Below are positions 16,481 to 25,113 of a DNA stretch of 50,338 bases, piece after piece. The translations under genes and the position numbers were made by a program. The notes beneath the pieces are model-generated. The model saw only the letters and a program-made list of their open reading frames with translations. It ran no database searches and was not told the DNA's origin. The stretch spans positions 1-50,338 of the forward strand of contig JALSGY010000424.1 in NCBI GenBank assembly GCA_026982515.1. Direction: 5' to 3'. Every line of letters starts with the position of its first letter. Positions within the stretch are counted from its first letter, which is position 1. Source of the DNA: Paracoccaceae bacterium. GTDB taxonomy: Bacteria; Pseudomonadota; Alphaproteobacteria; Rhodobacterales; Rhodobacteraceae.

Positions 16481-17419
16481 TCAGGGAGAGACGCCCGTCT
16501 GCCTGTTCTGCGTGACAACGTCCCAGACGATCTGTTGCATCAGGCGGGCGGCGTCCGGCCCGGGGTCGCGGGCGGGGCTGCCGTCGGCCCGGGTCAGCCT
16601 GTGGGGCAGGCCGCGCGGATCCTGTCGATAAAGCACCGCATAATGGGTCAGGGCCACCAGATAGGCGCCGAAATCGTTGAAATGGATATTGTCGGAGAAC
16701 AGGTCGGCCCGGGTTCCGATCGGGCCGACCCCGCCGCGCTTTTCCACGTCGCGCACGAACCGGGCCATGACCTGGCCTGCCGGGATCAGGTAGATCGGCT
16801 GCGGCGCCTCTTCATAATTCAGGGCGCGGCGCAGGATTTCGCCTTCCCAGTAGCGCTCCAGATCCCGGTCAATCCGTTCCAGCCAGCCCTCGGGGTCATC
16901 CAGTTCATGCCATGTTTCGTATAAATAGACACTGATTTCAGGGTTGGCGGCGCGGGCAGCAGAGGCCCATTCATGCAGATAGCGTGCCGGGTCGAAATAC
17001 TTGATGGCGTCGCGGATCTCGACGCCTTCGGTCAGCACCAGGGCGTCATAGTCGCCCGAGTTCACGGCCTCATGCGCGTCGCGGTAGCGGGGATGGTCGT
17101 TTTCGGTCTCGAACCCGTTGATCGGCTCATCCGGCTCCCAGTGGGCTTTCAGGAAGGTTCCCCAGCCAAGCTGGCTTTCATAGGCATGCCCGGCCCCGGC
17201 CAGCTGCGCCAGCATCGCGGGCATGTCGCGCCCGACCAGGCTGTGGCCCAGGTGAAACACGCGCAGAGGCCTGTCGGGGGGCGATGCAGGCTGGGCGTAG
17301 AGCGCATCGAAGGCCGCCTTGTCCAGCGGCTCGGGCAGGCTGCAGCGCGACACCATTCCGCAGGCGCCCAGCAACAGCAGCAGCAGGGCCGAACCCTGGC
17401 GTTTCAGGCGGGCAATCAT
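16481..17419 (-). CDS. SGNH-hydrolase-like lipoprotein
   Basis: This 312-aa protein has a lipoprotein signal: basic start, Leu-rich core, and lipobox LLGAC with Cys20 (Ser/Leu run at 10-18). After cleavage it would sit in the periplasm or outer membrane. RVFHLGHSLVGRDMPAML gives a G-x-S nucleophile (Ser60), DALVLTEGVEI resembles SGNH block III, and DNIHFNDFG supplies the block V Asp243-x-x-His246 pair. It is therefore likely to hydrolyse or transfer an ester, for example acetyl groups on the polysaccharide; the substrate is not visible. ATG 17419 is chosen because the lipoprotein signal starts there; the extended frame to 17482 would bury it. It is divergent from the GT4 gene. Confidence 0.7.
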   Translation of the reverse strand: MIARLKRQGSALLLLLLGACGMVSRCSLPEPLDKAAFDALYAQPASPPDRPLRVFHLGHSLVGRDMPAMLAQLAGAGHAYESQLGWGTFLKAHWEPDEPINGFETENDHPRYRDAHEAVNSGDYDALVLTEGVEIRDAIKYFDPARYLHEWASAARAANPEISVYLYETWHELDDPEGWLERIDRDLERYWEGEILRRALNYEEAPQPIYLIPAGQVMARFVRDVEKRGGVGPIGTRADLFSDNIHFNDFGAYLVALTHYAVLYRQDPRGLPHRLTRADGSPARDPGPDAARLMQQIVWDVVTQNRQTGVSP

Positions 17420-17502
17420 CGGGTTTCGTTTCTTGTGTCCATCCTGCCAATATAAGTTGAATTTGCCAGGGCAAAAAGGCATATCGGTCCGGTTGGATGT
17501 GA

Positions 17503-18759
17503 ATGGTCAGGGTGTGGATGATGGGCTCCGAGGGCAGGCAAGGTGGGGACGGCAAGCGTCTCCTGGTCTATGCGCCGGTTCCCCTGTATCAATCCGACAA
17601 CGGATTTCTTCTGGAAGATCAGGCCTGTAACGGCATCAGGCTCTGGGCCGAGAATTTTGACAAGGTGTCGATCATGATGCCTGTCGAAGCCGGCCCGGCC
17701 CCTGCCAACTGGGTTCCGATCGAGGCGATCGGCCCCAACCTTGAGCGCGTCGAGATCGTGCCGCTGCCGACGGCCTATCGGCCCGACCAGTTCCTGCGCC
17801 ATCTTCGCGCCACGCGCCGCATCATCCGCGCGCAGATCGACAAGGCCGACTACCTGTCGTTTTCGATTGGCGGTCTGTTCGGCGACTGGGGGTCGGTGTC
17901 GTGTTACGAGGCCTGGCGGAAGGGGCGCCCCTATGCCGTCTGGACCGACCGGGTTGAATCCGAGGTGATCCGGCGCACGGCGCATGCCGGCCACTGGCGC
18001 AAGCGGCTGCGCGCGCGCCTGACGCACCGGCCAATGTTCCAGCTTGAAAAATTCCTGATCCGGCGCGCCGCCCTGGGGTTGTTTCATGGCCGGGAAACCT
18101 TTGACACCTATGCGCCGTTTTGCCAGAGACCCGAGGTCGTTCATGACATTCACCTGAAGAAATCGGAACATATCCCGCCCGACAGGCTGGCGGCCAAGCG
18201 CTCGGCGGTGACCGACGGGCCGTTGAAAATACTCTATCTCGGGCGGGCCGACCCGATGAAAGGTCCGCTGGACTGGGTCGAGGTGCTGGAAACGGTCGCC
18301 CGGGCCGGGGTGGCATTCGAGGCCTGCTGGCTGGGCGAGGGGCCCGAACTGGCGGCCATGCAGGCGCGGGTCAGGGCGGCGGGCCTGCAAGATCATGTCG
18401 AATTCCCCGGTTTTGTCAGGGATCGGCAGGCGGTTCTGGACCGGCTGCGTGCGGCACATGTCTTTCTGTTCTGCCACAAGACACCGGAATCGCCGCGCTG
18501 CCTGATCGAAGCGCTGGTGTCGGGCACGCCGATCATCGGGTATGACGGCCCGTTTGCCCGGGATCTGATTGCCGATGGCCAGGGCGGTCTGCTGAGCCCT
18601 GTCGGCGACACCGGCACGCTGGCGGGCAATGTGGCCGGCCTTGGGCGTGACCGGGACAGGCTGGCCGAGATGATCGGAGCGGCGGCGCGGGCGGGATCGA
18701 TTTTTGACGATGAGGGCGTTTTTGCGCACCGCAGCGAGCTTATCCGTCGCTATCTGTAA
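17503..18759 (+). CDS. GT4 glycosyltransferase
   Basis: This 418-aa GT-B enzyme is complete at both ends. The N-terminal acceptor half starts KRLLVYAPVPLYQSDNGFLLEDQ. The donor half contains LKILYLGRADPMKGPLDW, WLGEGPELAAMQARV, EFPGFVRDRQ and PESPRCLIEALVSGTPIIGYDG, the E-x7-E-type motif region. It is the intact relative of the remnant at 3364-4110: the segments GRxxPMKG and the stretch before it align across both. Start ATG 17503 or the tandem ATG ATG near 17518 both fit. It sits alone between the SGNH gene (divergent) and the PPTase gene (convergent, 21 nt). The sugar is unknown. Confidence 0.85.
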   Translation: MVRVWMMGSEGRQGGDGKRLLVYAPVPLYQSDNGFLLEDQACNGIRLWAENFDKVSIMMPVEAGPAPANWVPIEAIGPNLERVEIVPLPTAYRPDQFLRHLRATRRIIRAQIDKADYLSFSIGGLFGDWGSVSCYEAWRKGRPYAVWTDRVESEVIRRTAHAGHWRKRLRARLTHRPMFQLEKFLIRRAALGLFHGRETFDTYAPFCQRPEVVHDIHLKKSEHIPPDRLAAKRSAVTDGPLKILYLGRADPMKGPLDWVEVLETVARAGVAFEACWLGEGPELAAMQARVRAAGLQDHVEFPGFVRDRQAVLDRLRAAHVFLFCHKTPESPRCLIEALVSGTPIIGYDGPFARDLIADGQGGLLSPVGDTGTLAGNVAGLGRDRDRLAEMIGAAARAGSIFDDEGVFAHRSELIRRYL

Positions 18760-18771
18760 GCGGTTTGCTCA

Positions 18772-18782
18772 AAACAGTGTCT
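18772..18782 (+). repeat. Copy 2 of recurrent word AAACAGTGTCT
   Basis: Exact match in the 21-bp space between two convergent genes; it overlaps the last codon of the PPTase gene. Confidence 0.4.
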
Positions 18783-19455
18783 AATCAGGCAAAATCAGGC
18801 CGCAGACAAGCAGGTTTCCGACAATTTGCCACCGTCCGTCCGGGGGTGCATGACCGGGAAAGCGGGCAAGCCCGCCGGGAAAGGCGATCGAGAACCCGCC
18901 GGTGCTGGTGGATGCCGTGATCTCGACCGCGTCAAATCCGATCATCTCGCCGGTCAGCGGATACCGGGCCTTGTAGACGGCTTCCTTGGCGCTGAAGATC
19001 AGCTTGGCCAGCAGGGCGCGGTCGCGGGCGGGCTGGCGGTCAAGCCAGGCGCGTTCGGAGCGCGTGCAGATCGTGCCTTCCAGTTCCGCTTCCAGGGGCG
19101 TGGCGTCTTCGATGTCGATGCCGATCGCGCGCAGGTGCGTGCGGGGGGCCACGGCGGCGATGCAGGCGGTGGAACAATGGGCGATGGACCCCACCAGCCC
19201 TTCGGGCCAGACGGGCGCGCGGTCGGGGCCCTGCGGCACCGGGGCGGGGGGCAGGCCGATGTCGGCCATTGCAAGGCGCGCGGCCTGGCGCCCGGCGGCA
19301 AACTCCAGCCGCCGCCGGGGCACCGCGCGCGTCACTGCGGCGTCTTCCCCGGGATACAGCGCGCCGGCCGCAGCCGTCGGATCGGTGGCCGCGACCCCGA
19401 CACCTGGCCCCAGAAGCCCGCGCAGGGCTTCCGTGAGCGCTGCGAGATCGCTCAT
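18781..19455 (-). CDS. 4'-phosphopantetheinyl transferase (Sfp/EntD type)
   Basis: This 224-aa enzyme transfers phosphopantetheine from CoA to the carrier-protein serine, activating the PCP and ACP of the neighbouring synthases. The two family motifs are present: IGIDIED with Asp114 and Glu116, and FSAKEAVYKARYP with Glu158 and Lys162. The N-terminal region GRQAARLAM and the later VGSIAHCSTACIAAVA match the EntD branch. Its ATG overlaps the NRPS stop codon by 4 nt (19452-19455), so translation is probably coupled. It is the last gene of the leftward PKS-GT-NRPS-PPTase operon, which lets the operon activate its own megasynthases. Confidence 0.9.
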   Translation of the reverse strand: MSDLAALTEALRGLLGPGVGVAATDPTAAAGALYPGEDAAVTRAVPRRRLEFAAGRQAARLAMADIGLPPAPVPQGPDRAPVWPEGLVGSIAHCSTACIAAVAPRTHLRAIGIDIEDATPLEAELEGTICTRSERAWLDRQPARDRALLAKLIFSAKEAVYKARYPLTGEMIGFDAVEITASTSTGGFSIAFPGGLARFPGHAPPDGRWQIVGNLLVCGLILPD

Positions 19456-22400
19456 GCGCTGCTGGACTGGCGGCGCGCGCGCATTTCGCGCCGCCGTTTC
19501 ATGGCTTCGGCGCGGGCTTCGGCTTTTTCGCCGGAAACAGTGTCTGTTTCAGGGGTTTTCGCTGGTTTTGCGCCCCCGGAAAGCTTGTCTTCCACGGTGC
19601 GGGCCAGCCCATCCAGCGTCGGAAAACGGAAGATGTCGGTGATGGAAAGCCGGTCGGCGCCCAGCTCCTTGCGAATCTCGCGATGCGCCTGCACGGCCAG
19701 CAGCGAATGGCCACCGAGATCGAAGAAGTTGTCCTTTGCGCCGATCCCGGACACCCCGAGGATGCGTGACCAGATATCCGCCACCTGCTGCATGACGGTG
19801 CCAACAGGGGCGGTGTCTTCTGTTGCCGAAGACGGCTTGCCGGCCGCGGCAGCAGCCATCGGGGCGGGCAGGGCGTTGCGGTCGACCTTCTTGTTGGGCG
19901 TCAGCGGAAAGGCGTCAAGCGTGACGAAGCGCGCCGGCAGCATGTGGGCTGGCAGGCGCGCGCCAAGATGGGCCTTCAGGTCGGCTTCGGGCACCGGGGT
20001 CTCGGCCAGCGTGTAGGCGACAAGCTGGCGCAGCCCCGGCACATCCTCGCGCAGCATCACCACCGACTGGCGCACGCCCGGATGGGTATCGAGCGCGCTT
20101 TCGATCTCGCCCAGTTCGATCCGGTAGCCGTGCAGCTTGACCTGGTCGTCGGCGCGGCCGAGAAAATCGAGCTGCCCGTCCGCGCGCCAGCGCACCAGAT
20201 CGCCGGTGCGATACAGGCGTGCGCCCTGGCTGTCGGTGAACGGGTCGTCGACAAAGCGTTCATCGGTCAGGTCGGGCCGTTGCCAGTAGCCGCGCGCCAC
20301 CCCGGCCCCGCCGATGTAAAGCTCACCCGCCATGCCAAGCGGCACCGGCGCGCGGTTTTCGTCCAGCACATAAACGCGGGTATTGGCGATCGGGCGTCCG
20401 ATCGGCGCGACGGTGTCGGTCGGGACAACCGGGCCGGTGGTCGACCAGATCGTGGTTTCGGTCGGGCCATACATGTTTTCGACATGGCCCCCGGCAAGCC
20501 CCAGCAGTTCGCGCACGAGCCCCCCCGGCAGCGCCTCGCCGCCGATCATCAGGTGGCGGACATGCGACAGCGCGTGGCGCGCCTCGTCGTTCATCACCAG
20601 CATCTGCGCCATCGAGGGCGTGCACTGCATATGGGTGACCGCGTGGCGCTGGATCTGGGCCGCGATCGAAAAGTCATCCTCGGCCGGCCCGGTTTCCTGG
20701 TTGGTGCGGCGCACCACCTCGGCCAGCGGCTTGAGGCCCTCGAGCACGGTGTCGCGCGCGATGCCGTAGTCGATCAGGCAGGCGATTTCGTCGACACCGA
20801 TGCGCTTGAGCTGTTCGGTGCGCGCCAGGCAGTCGTCAACCGTGCCAAACAGGCCCGAATCCTCGAAATAGCGCAGGAAGGCAAACTCGAGGATGGCGTC
20901 GAGCTCTTCCTCGCTCAGGATGCCGAGGTCGATATCGAAGGCGTTGTTCACGCCCTTGGGTTTCTTGAAGGCCGGGAAGACCCAGGCAAACTGCTTGATC
21001 AGCCCGGCGGCCGAGCGCAGGTAGTCCTTCATCGGCCCGCGGGCGATTTCGCGCACCGCTTCGCGGTCGGTCCCGACGAAAGTGTGCAGCATCAGCGTGA
21101 CGGTGAAGTCATCCGGGTCGTGGCCGGCCTCGCGCAGGGCGGCGTGGTAGATCCTGATCTTTTCGCCGACCTCGTCGATGCTCTGGCCAAGCAGGTGGGT
21201 CAGCACGTTGGCGCCGATCTCTCCGGCTTCGCGCCAGGTGTCGGGATTGCCGGCCGTGGTGATCCAGATCGGCAACTCTTTCGAGACCGGCCGGGGCTGG
21301 GTGAGCACCGCGTGCGGTGTGCCGTCGGCGGTCGGAAATTCCACCTCTTCGCCACGCCACAGGCGGCGCAGATCGTCGATTGCGCGATACATGGCGGGCT
21401 TGTTTTCGGGCGGCGTGTTTTCCGGGCGCAGCACGAAGTCATGCGGCTGCCAGCCCGAGGCGATGCCCAGCCCGGCCCGCCCGTTGGTCAGGTTGTCGAT
21501 CACCGCCCAGTCTTCGGCGATGCGCGCCGGGTGGTGCAGCGGGGCGACGCAGCTGCCGGCGCGCACCGCGATATTGCGCGTGATGGCCGCCACCGCCGCG
21601 CCGGTGACCGAGGGGTTGGGATAGGGGCCGCCGAACGCGTGGAAGTGCCGTTCCGGCGTCCAGACCGCGCAAAAGCCGTTCTGGTCGGCGAACCGTGCGC
21701 CATCGAGCAGCATCTTGTACTTGTCGCGCCCCTGGCCGTCGTCGTTGCCCCAGTAAAACAGGCTGAATTCCATGCCGCGCCCGGTGATGGCGTGCACCCC
21801 GGCGTTGTCGCCGGCCACCAGTGCGCGGTTTTCGTCGCTGCTGAGCACGACCTTGAAGCCGCGCGCAAGCGTCCAGAACAGCTCGAGCACCGAAATGTCG
21901 AACGACAGGCTGGTCAGGGCCAGCCAGACGCCCGGCGGGTCATGGGCGATGCGTTCATCCATGCCGGTGAAGAAATTGGCGACGTTGCGATGCTCGACCA
22001 TCACGCCCTTGGGCTTGCCGGTGGAGCCCGAGGTATAGATCAGGTAGGCCAGATCTTCGCCGGTCACGCCGCTTTGCGGGTTGATCGCCGGGGCCGAGGC
22101 GATCTGTGGCGCATCGTCAAGGCTGAGCAGTTGCGCGCCCGTTTCCGGCAGTGCATGCGCCAGGCCGGTATTGGTCACGATAACCCGGGCCCCGCTGTCT
22201 TCGGCATAAAGCGCGGTGCGGTCGGCCGGATAGGCCGGGTCCATCGGCAGGTAGGCGCCGCCGGCCTTGAGGATCGCCAGCGCCGCCACCAGCAGGTCGG
22301 TCGAGCGCGGCAGGTGCAGCCCGACGACGACCCCGGGCCTGACCCCCATGTCCTGCAGCACATGGGCGATGCGGTTGGCGCGCGCGTTCAGGGCGTCATA

Positions 22401-24080
22401 GCTCAGGCTTTCGCCTTCGAACGCCAGCGCCTCGGCCTCGGGGTTGCGGGCGACCTGCTGTTCGAAGAATTCATGAATGCAGGTGTCTGCCGGAAAGTCG
22501 CGCGCGGTGTCGTTCCAGTCTTCCAGCAGCATCCGGCGTTCGGCGTCGGGCAGGATCGGCAGGGCGCCGGGCGCCGTGTCGGGGGCCTGCACCGCCGCCT
22601 CCAGAAGATGCGTCAGCCGCGCCGCCAGGCGTTCAAGCTCGGCTGCATCGGGGCCGGTATTTGTGCTGATCAGTGTCGCTTTTGCGCCCTGAACCGCCAG
22701 GGTCAGCGCGGTGCCCGGCAGGCATCCGGCGCCCGCATCGCGCGACAGGCCGATGGTGGGCAGAACCGCCTTTTCGGCCAGGCGGGCGGGCAGGTCGCAG
22801 GCGAAACCGCCGTTGTCGAGCGCCTGGGCCAACTGTGCCGACAGCGCATCCCGGCTGGCGGCGAAACTGCTTTCGAGCGCGCCATGCACCGGAACCCAGG
22901 GGCAGACGTAATCGGGCGCATCGGGCAGGTGACAGGCCATGTCCAGCCCGTCCGTCCCTGCCATCCTGGCAAGCAGGATGGCGAGGGCGGCCCAGGCATC
23001 TTCGGCGCCGGCCCCTTCGGGCAGGGCAAAGCCGTGGCGCGGCGCATCGCCGTCACCGTTGCTGCCGAGCCGCGGCAGATCAAGCGGGGCGACCTGCTCG
23101 AGCCGGTCGCGCCAGAACGGTTCGGCACGCAGCAAAGGGGCAAGAACTGCATCGATCCGGGCCGCGTCTTCGGTGTCCGGGCTGGGCAGAACGTCGCCGG
23201 TCTGCGCCACATCGGAGGCCGGGACCGGACGGCCGAAACAGTCACTGATACGGCTTAAAACGATGTCATTCGTGCCGGTTGCCACGGTCAGGCTGTCGGC
23301 CGTGGCGGCCGTGACAGTGCCCGGCGCCTTGCCCGAAGCGGTCGGCGCGGGCACAGCGCTGTGCACCAGCCGGATTTCCCCGCCGGCCTCGATCTTGGGG
23401 CAAAGCAGCGGGTTGCGATAGTCGCCATGGTCAAGCGCACGCACCAGCCCCGCGAGGGTCTCGGCCGATTTCGTGAAATCGAGCCGTCCGCCGGCCTCGG
23501 GCCGGGCGTCGCGGCCGAAGTAGCTGCGCTGGTCCAGATCCTGGGGCGTGGCGGCCGGCGTGTCGCTGGCCAGTTCGGCCATCACCTGGCCAAAGCTGTC
23601 GATGGCGGCGCTGTAGCATTTCGTGTTGAGCGTGAGGGCGGTTTCGTCAGGGGCGATGTCAAACCGGCTCTGGGCGATGATGTCGCCTTCATCGACGCCG
23701 CCCGAAATCAGGTGCCAGGAGATGCCGTGGGTTTTCTCGCCATTGATCAGCGCCCAGACCGGCGCATTGAGACCGGCATAGCGCGGCAGCGGGCCATCGT
23801 GAAAATTGACCGCGCCGCGGGCGGCCATGTCAAGCGCGTCCTGCGGGATCAGGTCGAGATTGGCGATGGACAGGAGCCAGTCGAAATCATGGGGTTTCAG
23901 CCGTGCGGCCAGATCGGCGCCGGGGGCGAGCACCGGCAGGCCGCGGGATTTTGCCCAGTCCTGCACTTCGGCATTGCGGGTCACGACAGCGCGGATCGGA
24001 TTGTCCGCCTCCAGCAGCATTTCACCACATTGAATGACAAGGGATTCGTTGCCGATGAGGACGGAACTGAAACCGGGCAT
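19452..24080 (-). CDS. NRPS: formyltransferase - partial C - A (with embedded luciferase-like monooxygenase) - PCP
   Basis: This is a 1542-aa single-module synthetase. Residues 1-180 form a formyltransferase-like domain with N92, H94 (NFHDGPLPRYAG) and D133, the Fmt catalytic trio; 195-290 resembles its C-terminal domain. Residues 300-510 look like half a condensation domain without HHxxxDG. The adenylation domain is split: 535-765 (YTSGSTGKPKG at 682-692) and 1145-1405 (NMYGPTETTIW, YRTGDLVRW, final Lys1398). Between them, 768-1125, sits an FMN-dependent luciferase-like monooxygenase of the MupA/Atu3671 type. The specificity residues read D728 I729 L732 Q1152 M1178 G1180 M1203 I1211 W1212 K1398 (DILQMGMIWK), close to the glycine code DILQLGLIWK. 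The PCP carries Ser1459 in DLGGHSL. A basic tail follows. A likely reaction is alpha-oxidation of glycyl-PCP, as proposed for MtaG/MelG; formylation is also possible. No thioesterase is present. Confidence 0.88.
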   Translation of the reverse strand: MPGFSSVLIGNESLVIQCGEMLLEADNPIRAVVTRNAEVQDWAKSRGLPVLAPGADLAARLKPHDFDWLLSIANLDLIPQDALDMAARGAVNFHDGPLPRYAGLNAPVWALINGEKTHGISWHLISGGVDEGDIIAQSRFDIAPDETALTLNTKCYSAAIDSFGQVMAELASDTPAATPQDLDQRSYFGRDARPEAGGRLDFTKSAETLAGLVRALDHGDYRNPLLCPKIEAGGEIRLVHSAVPAPTASGKAPGTVTAATADSLTVATGTNDIVLSRISDCFGRPVPASDVAQTGDVLPSPDTEDAARIDAVLAPLLRAEPFWRDRLEQVAPLDLPRLGSNGDGDAPRHGFALPEGAGAEDAWAALAILLARMAGTDGLDMACHLPDAPDYVCPWVPVHGALESSFAASRDALSAQLAQALDNGGFACDLPARLAEKAVLPTIGLSRDAGAGCLPGTALTLAVQGAKATLISTNTGPDAAELERLAARLTHLLEAAVQAPDTAPGALPILPDAERRMLLEDWNDTARDFPADTCIHEFFEQQVARNPEAEALAFEGESLSYDALNARANRIAHVLQDMGVRPGVVVGLHLPRSTDLLVAALAILKAGGAYLPMDPAYPADRTALYAEDSGARVIVTNTGLAHALPETGAQLLSLDDAPQIASAPAINPQSGVTGEDLAYLIYTSGSTGKPKGVMVEHRNVANFFTGMDERIAHDPPGVWLALTSLSFDISVLELFWTLARGFKVVLSSDENRALVAGDNAGVHAITGRGMEFSLFYWGNDDGQGRDKYKMLLDGARFADQNGFCAVWTPERHFHAFGGPYPNPSVTGAAVAAITRNIAVRAGSCVAPLHHPARIAEDWAVIDNLTNGRAGLGIASGWQPHDFVLRPENTPPENKPAMYRAIDDLRRLWRGEEVEFPTADGTPHAVLTQPRPVSKELPIWITTAGNPDTWREAGEIGANVLTHLLGQSIDEVGEKIRIYHAALREAGHDPDDFTVTLMLHTFVGTDREAVREIARGPMKDYLRSAAGLIKQFAWVFPAFKKPKGVNNAFDIDLGILSEEELDAILEFAFLRYFEDSGLFGTVDDCLARTEQLKRIGVDEIACLIDYGIARDTVLEGLKPLAEVVRRTNQETGPAEDDFSIAAQIQRHAVTHMQCTPSMAQMLVMNDEARHALSHVRHLMIGGEALPGGLVRELLGLAGGHVENMYGPTETTIWSTTGPVVPTDTVAPIGRPIANTRVYVLDENRAPVPLGMAGELYIGGAGVARGYWQRPDLTDERFVDDPFTDSQGARLYRTGDLVRWRADGQLDFLGRADDQVKLHGYRIELGEIESALDTHPGVRQSVVMLREDVPGLRQLVAYTLAETPVPEADLKAHLGARLPAHMLPARFVTLDAFPLTPNKKVDRNALPAPMAAAAAGKPSSATEDTAPVGTVMQQVADIWSRILGVSGIGAKDNFFDLGGHSLLAVQAHREIRKELGADRLSITDIFRFPTLDGLARTVEDKLSGGAKPAKTPETDTVSGEKAEARAEAMKRRREMRARRQSSSA
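19535..19545 (+). repeat. Copy 3 of recurrent word AAACAGTGTCT
   Basis: Exact match, lying within the codons for the NRPS C-terminal tail after the PCP. It shares a longer context, CGCCG(A/G)AAACAGTGTCTG, with the parB copy. Confidence 0.4.
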
Positions 24081-24083
24081 GCG

Positions 24084-25112
24084 TTACTCTCCAGGTTGAG
24101 GGGGCAGAGGTCGGGCGTCGCGCTTCGCCGGTGAAAGGAGCCTGCGCCGCAGGGCGGCCAGATCGTGGCGCGCCATGGAGCGCAGGAATTGGGGGGACAC
24201 TTCGCGTTTCTTGCGGGTCAGCGTTGCACGCAGCCAGCACAGGCCGCCACCGGTCAGGTGGGCAAGCGTCGCGAGGCCGGCATAAAGGGCGCCGTGGTTC
24301 TTGGCGAAGTAGTGCCAGCGCGAGTCGTACCAGTAGTCGGGCACCCGCGACCAGGTTTTCATTCCGGTGGACACCGAACCGATATGGGTCACGACACTGT
24401 CGCGCAGAAAAATGATCTCGTGGCCAGCAAGGCGGACGCGGCGGCACAGGTCGGTTTCCTCGAAATAGAGAAAGAAGGTTTCATCGAACAGGCCCACCTC
24501 ATCGAGCACGCTCTGGCGCATCATCAGGCTGGCCCCGGCCAGCCAGTCGACAGACTGCCCGTCGCGCGGTGTTTCGATCGGCACCCGGTGGCGGGCCAGC
24601 AGGCGGCTGACCGGCCCGAAGCGGATCGCGCTTTCGAATTCGCTGAGGATCGAGGGGAAGCGGAAAGCCGAGGTGTGCGCCACCCCGTCCTCGCCGTGGA
24701 TGTAGCTGCCGGCGAAGGCGGTTTCGGGATGGGCAACCAGGTGGTTCAGCAAAACGCGGATCGCCTCCGGCTCGGGGAAGGCATCCGAGTTTTGCACATA
24801 AATGAAATCGGGGCGCGATCCGTCACTGAGTCCGGCCCGGATGCCGACGTTGTTGCCGGCCCCGAAGCCACCGTTGTGACCGGATTGCAGAAGGCGCACC
24901 CGGTCGTTCCTGTCCCAGCCCGCGTCCGCGATGTGATTGCGGATCGTTTCATCGGAACCGTCCCGGCTGTCGTTGTCGACGATGACGATTTCACCGGCGA
25001 TGCCGTCCATCGCCGCCAATGCGGCTTCGGTTGCGCGCAGGGTCATCGGCGCCGTGCGGTAGTTCAGGATGACGGTCAGAAGTGTTGGATCCGACGTGGT
25101 ACTGGTCTGCAT
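24084..25112 (-). CDS. Family 2 glycosyltransferase (WbbL/rhamnosyltransferase-like) inside the PKS/NRPS operon
   Basis: This 342-aa GT-A enzyme has TVILNYRTAPMTLRAT at 13-28, IVIVDNDSRDGSDET at 42-56, the NGGFGAGNNVGIRAGL loop, then YVQNSDAFPEPEAI for the DxD-like metal region, and DEVGLFDETFFLYFEETDLCRRVRLAG, the typical ED-x-DLC block of rhamnosyltransferase-like members. The ATG at 25112 is one base after the PKS stop codon, and its own stop is 3 nt before the NRPS start, so all are co-transcribed and probably translationally coupled. A frame extending to 25187 overlaps the PKS and is less likely. The context suggests it glycosylates the PKS/NRPS product or a carrier of it; the sugar is unknown. 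Confidence 0.85.
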   Translation of the reverse strand: MQTSTTSDPTLLTVILNYRTAPMTLRATEAALAAMDGIAGEIVIVDNDSRDGSDETIRNHIADAGWDRNDRVRLLQSGHNGGFGAGNNVGIRAGLSDGSRPDFIYVQNSDAFPEPEAIRVLLNHLVAHPETAFAGSYIHGEDGVAHTSAFRFPSILSEFESAIRFGPVSRLLARHRVPIETPRDGQSVDWLAGASLMMRQSVLDEVGLFDETFFLYFEETDLCRRVRLAGHEIIFLRDSVVTHIGSVSTGMKTWSRVPDYWYDSRWHYFAKNHGALYAGLATLAHLTGGGLCWLRATLTRKKREVSPQFLRSMARHDLAALRRRLLSPAKRDARPLPPQPGE

Positions 25113-25113
25113 A

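Noticed and set aside
19944..23258. An 1104-aa open frame on the plus strand opposite the NRPS gene
   Set aside because: High-GC antisense shadow. The protein is Gln/His/Arg/Gly-rich without domains, while the minus strand codes a full NRPS.
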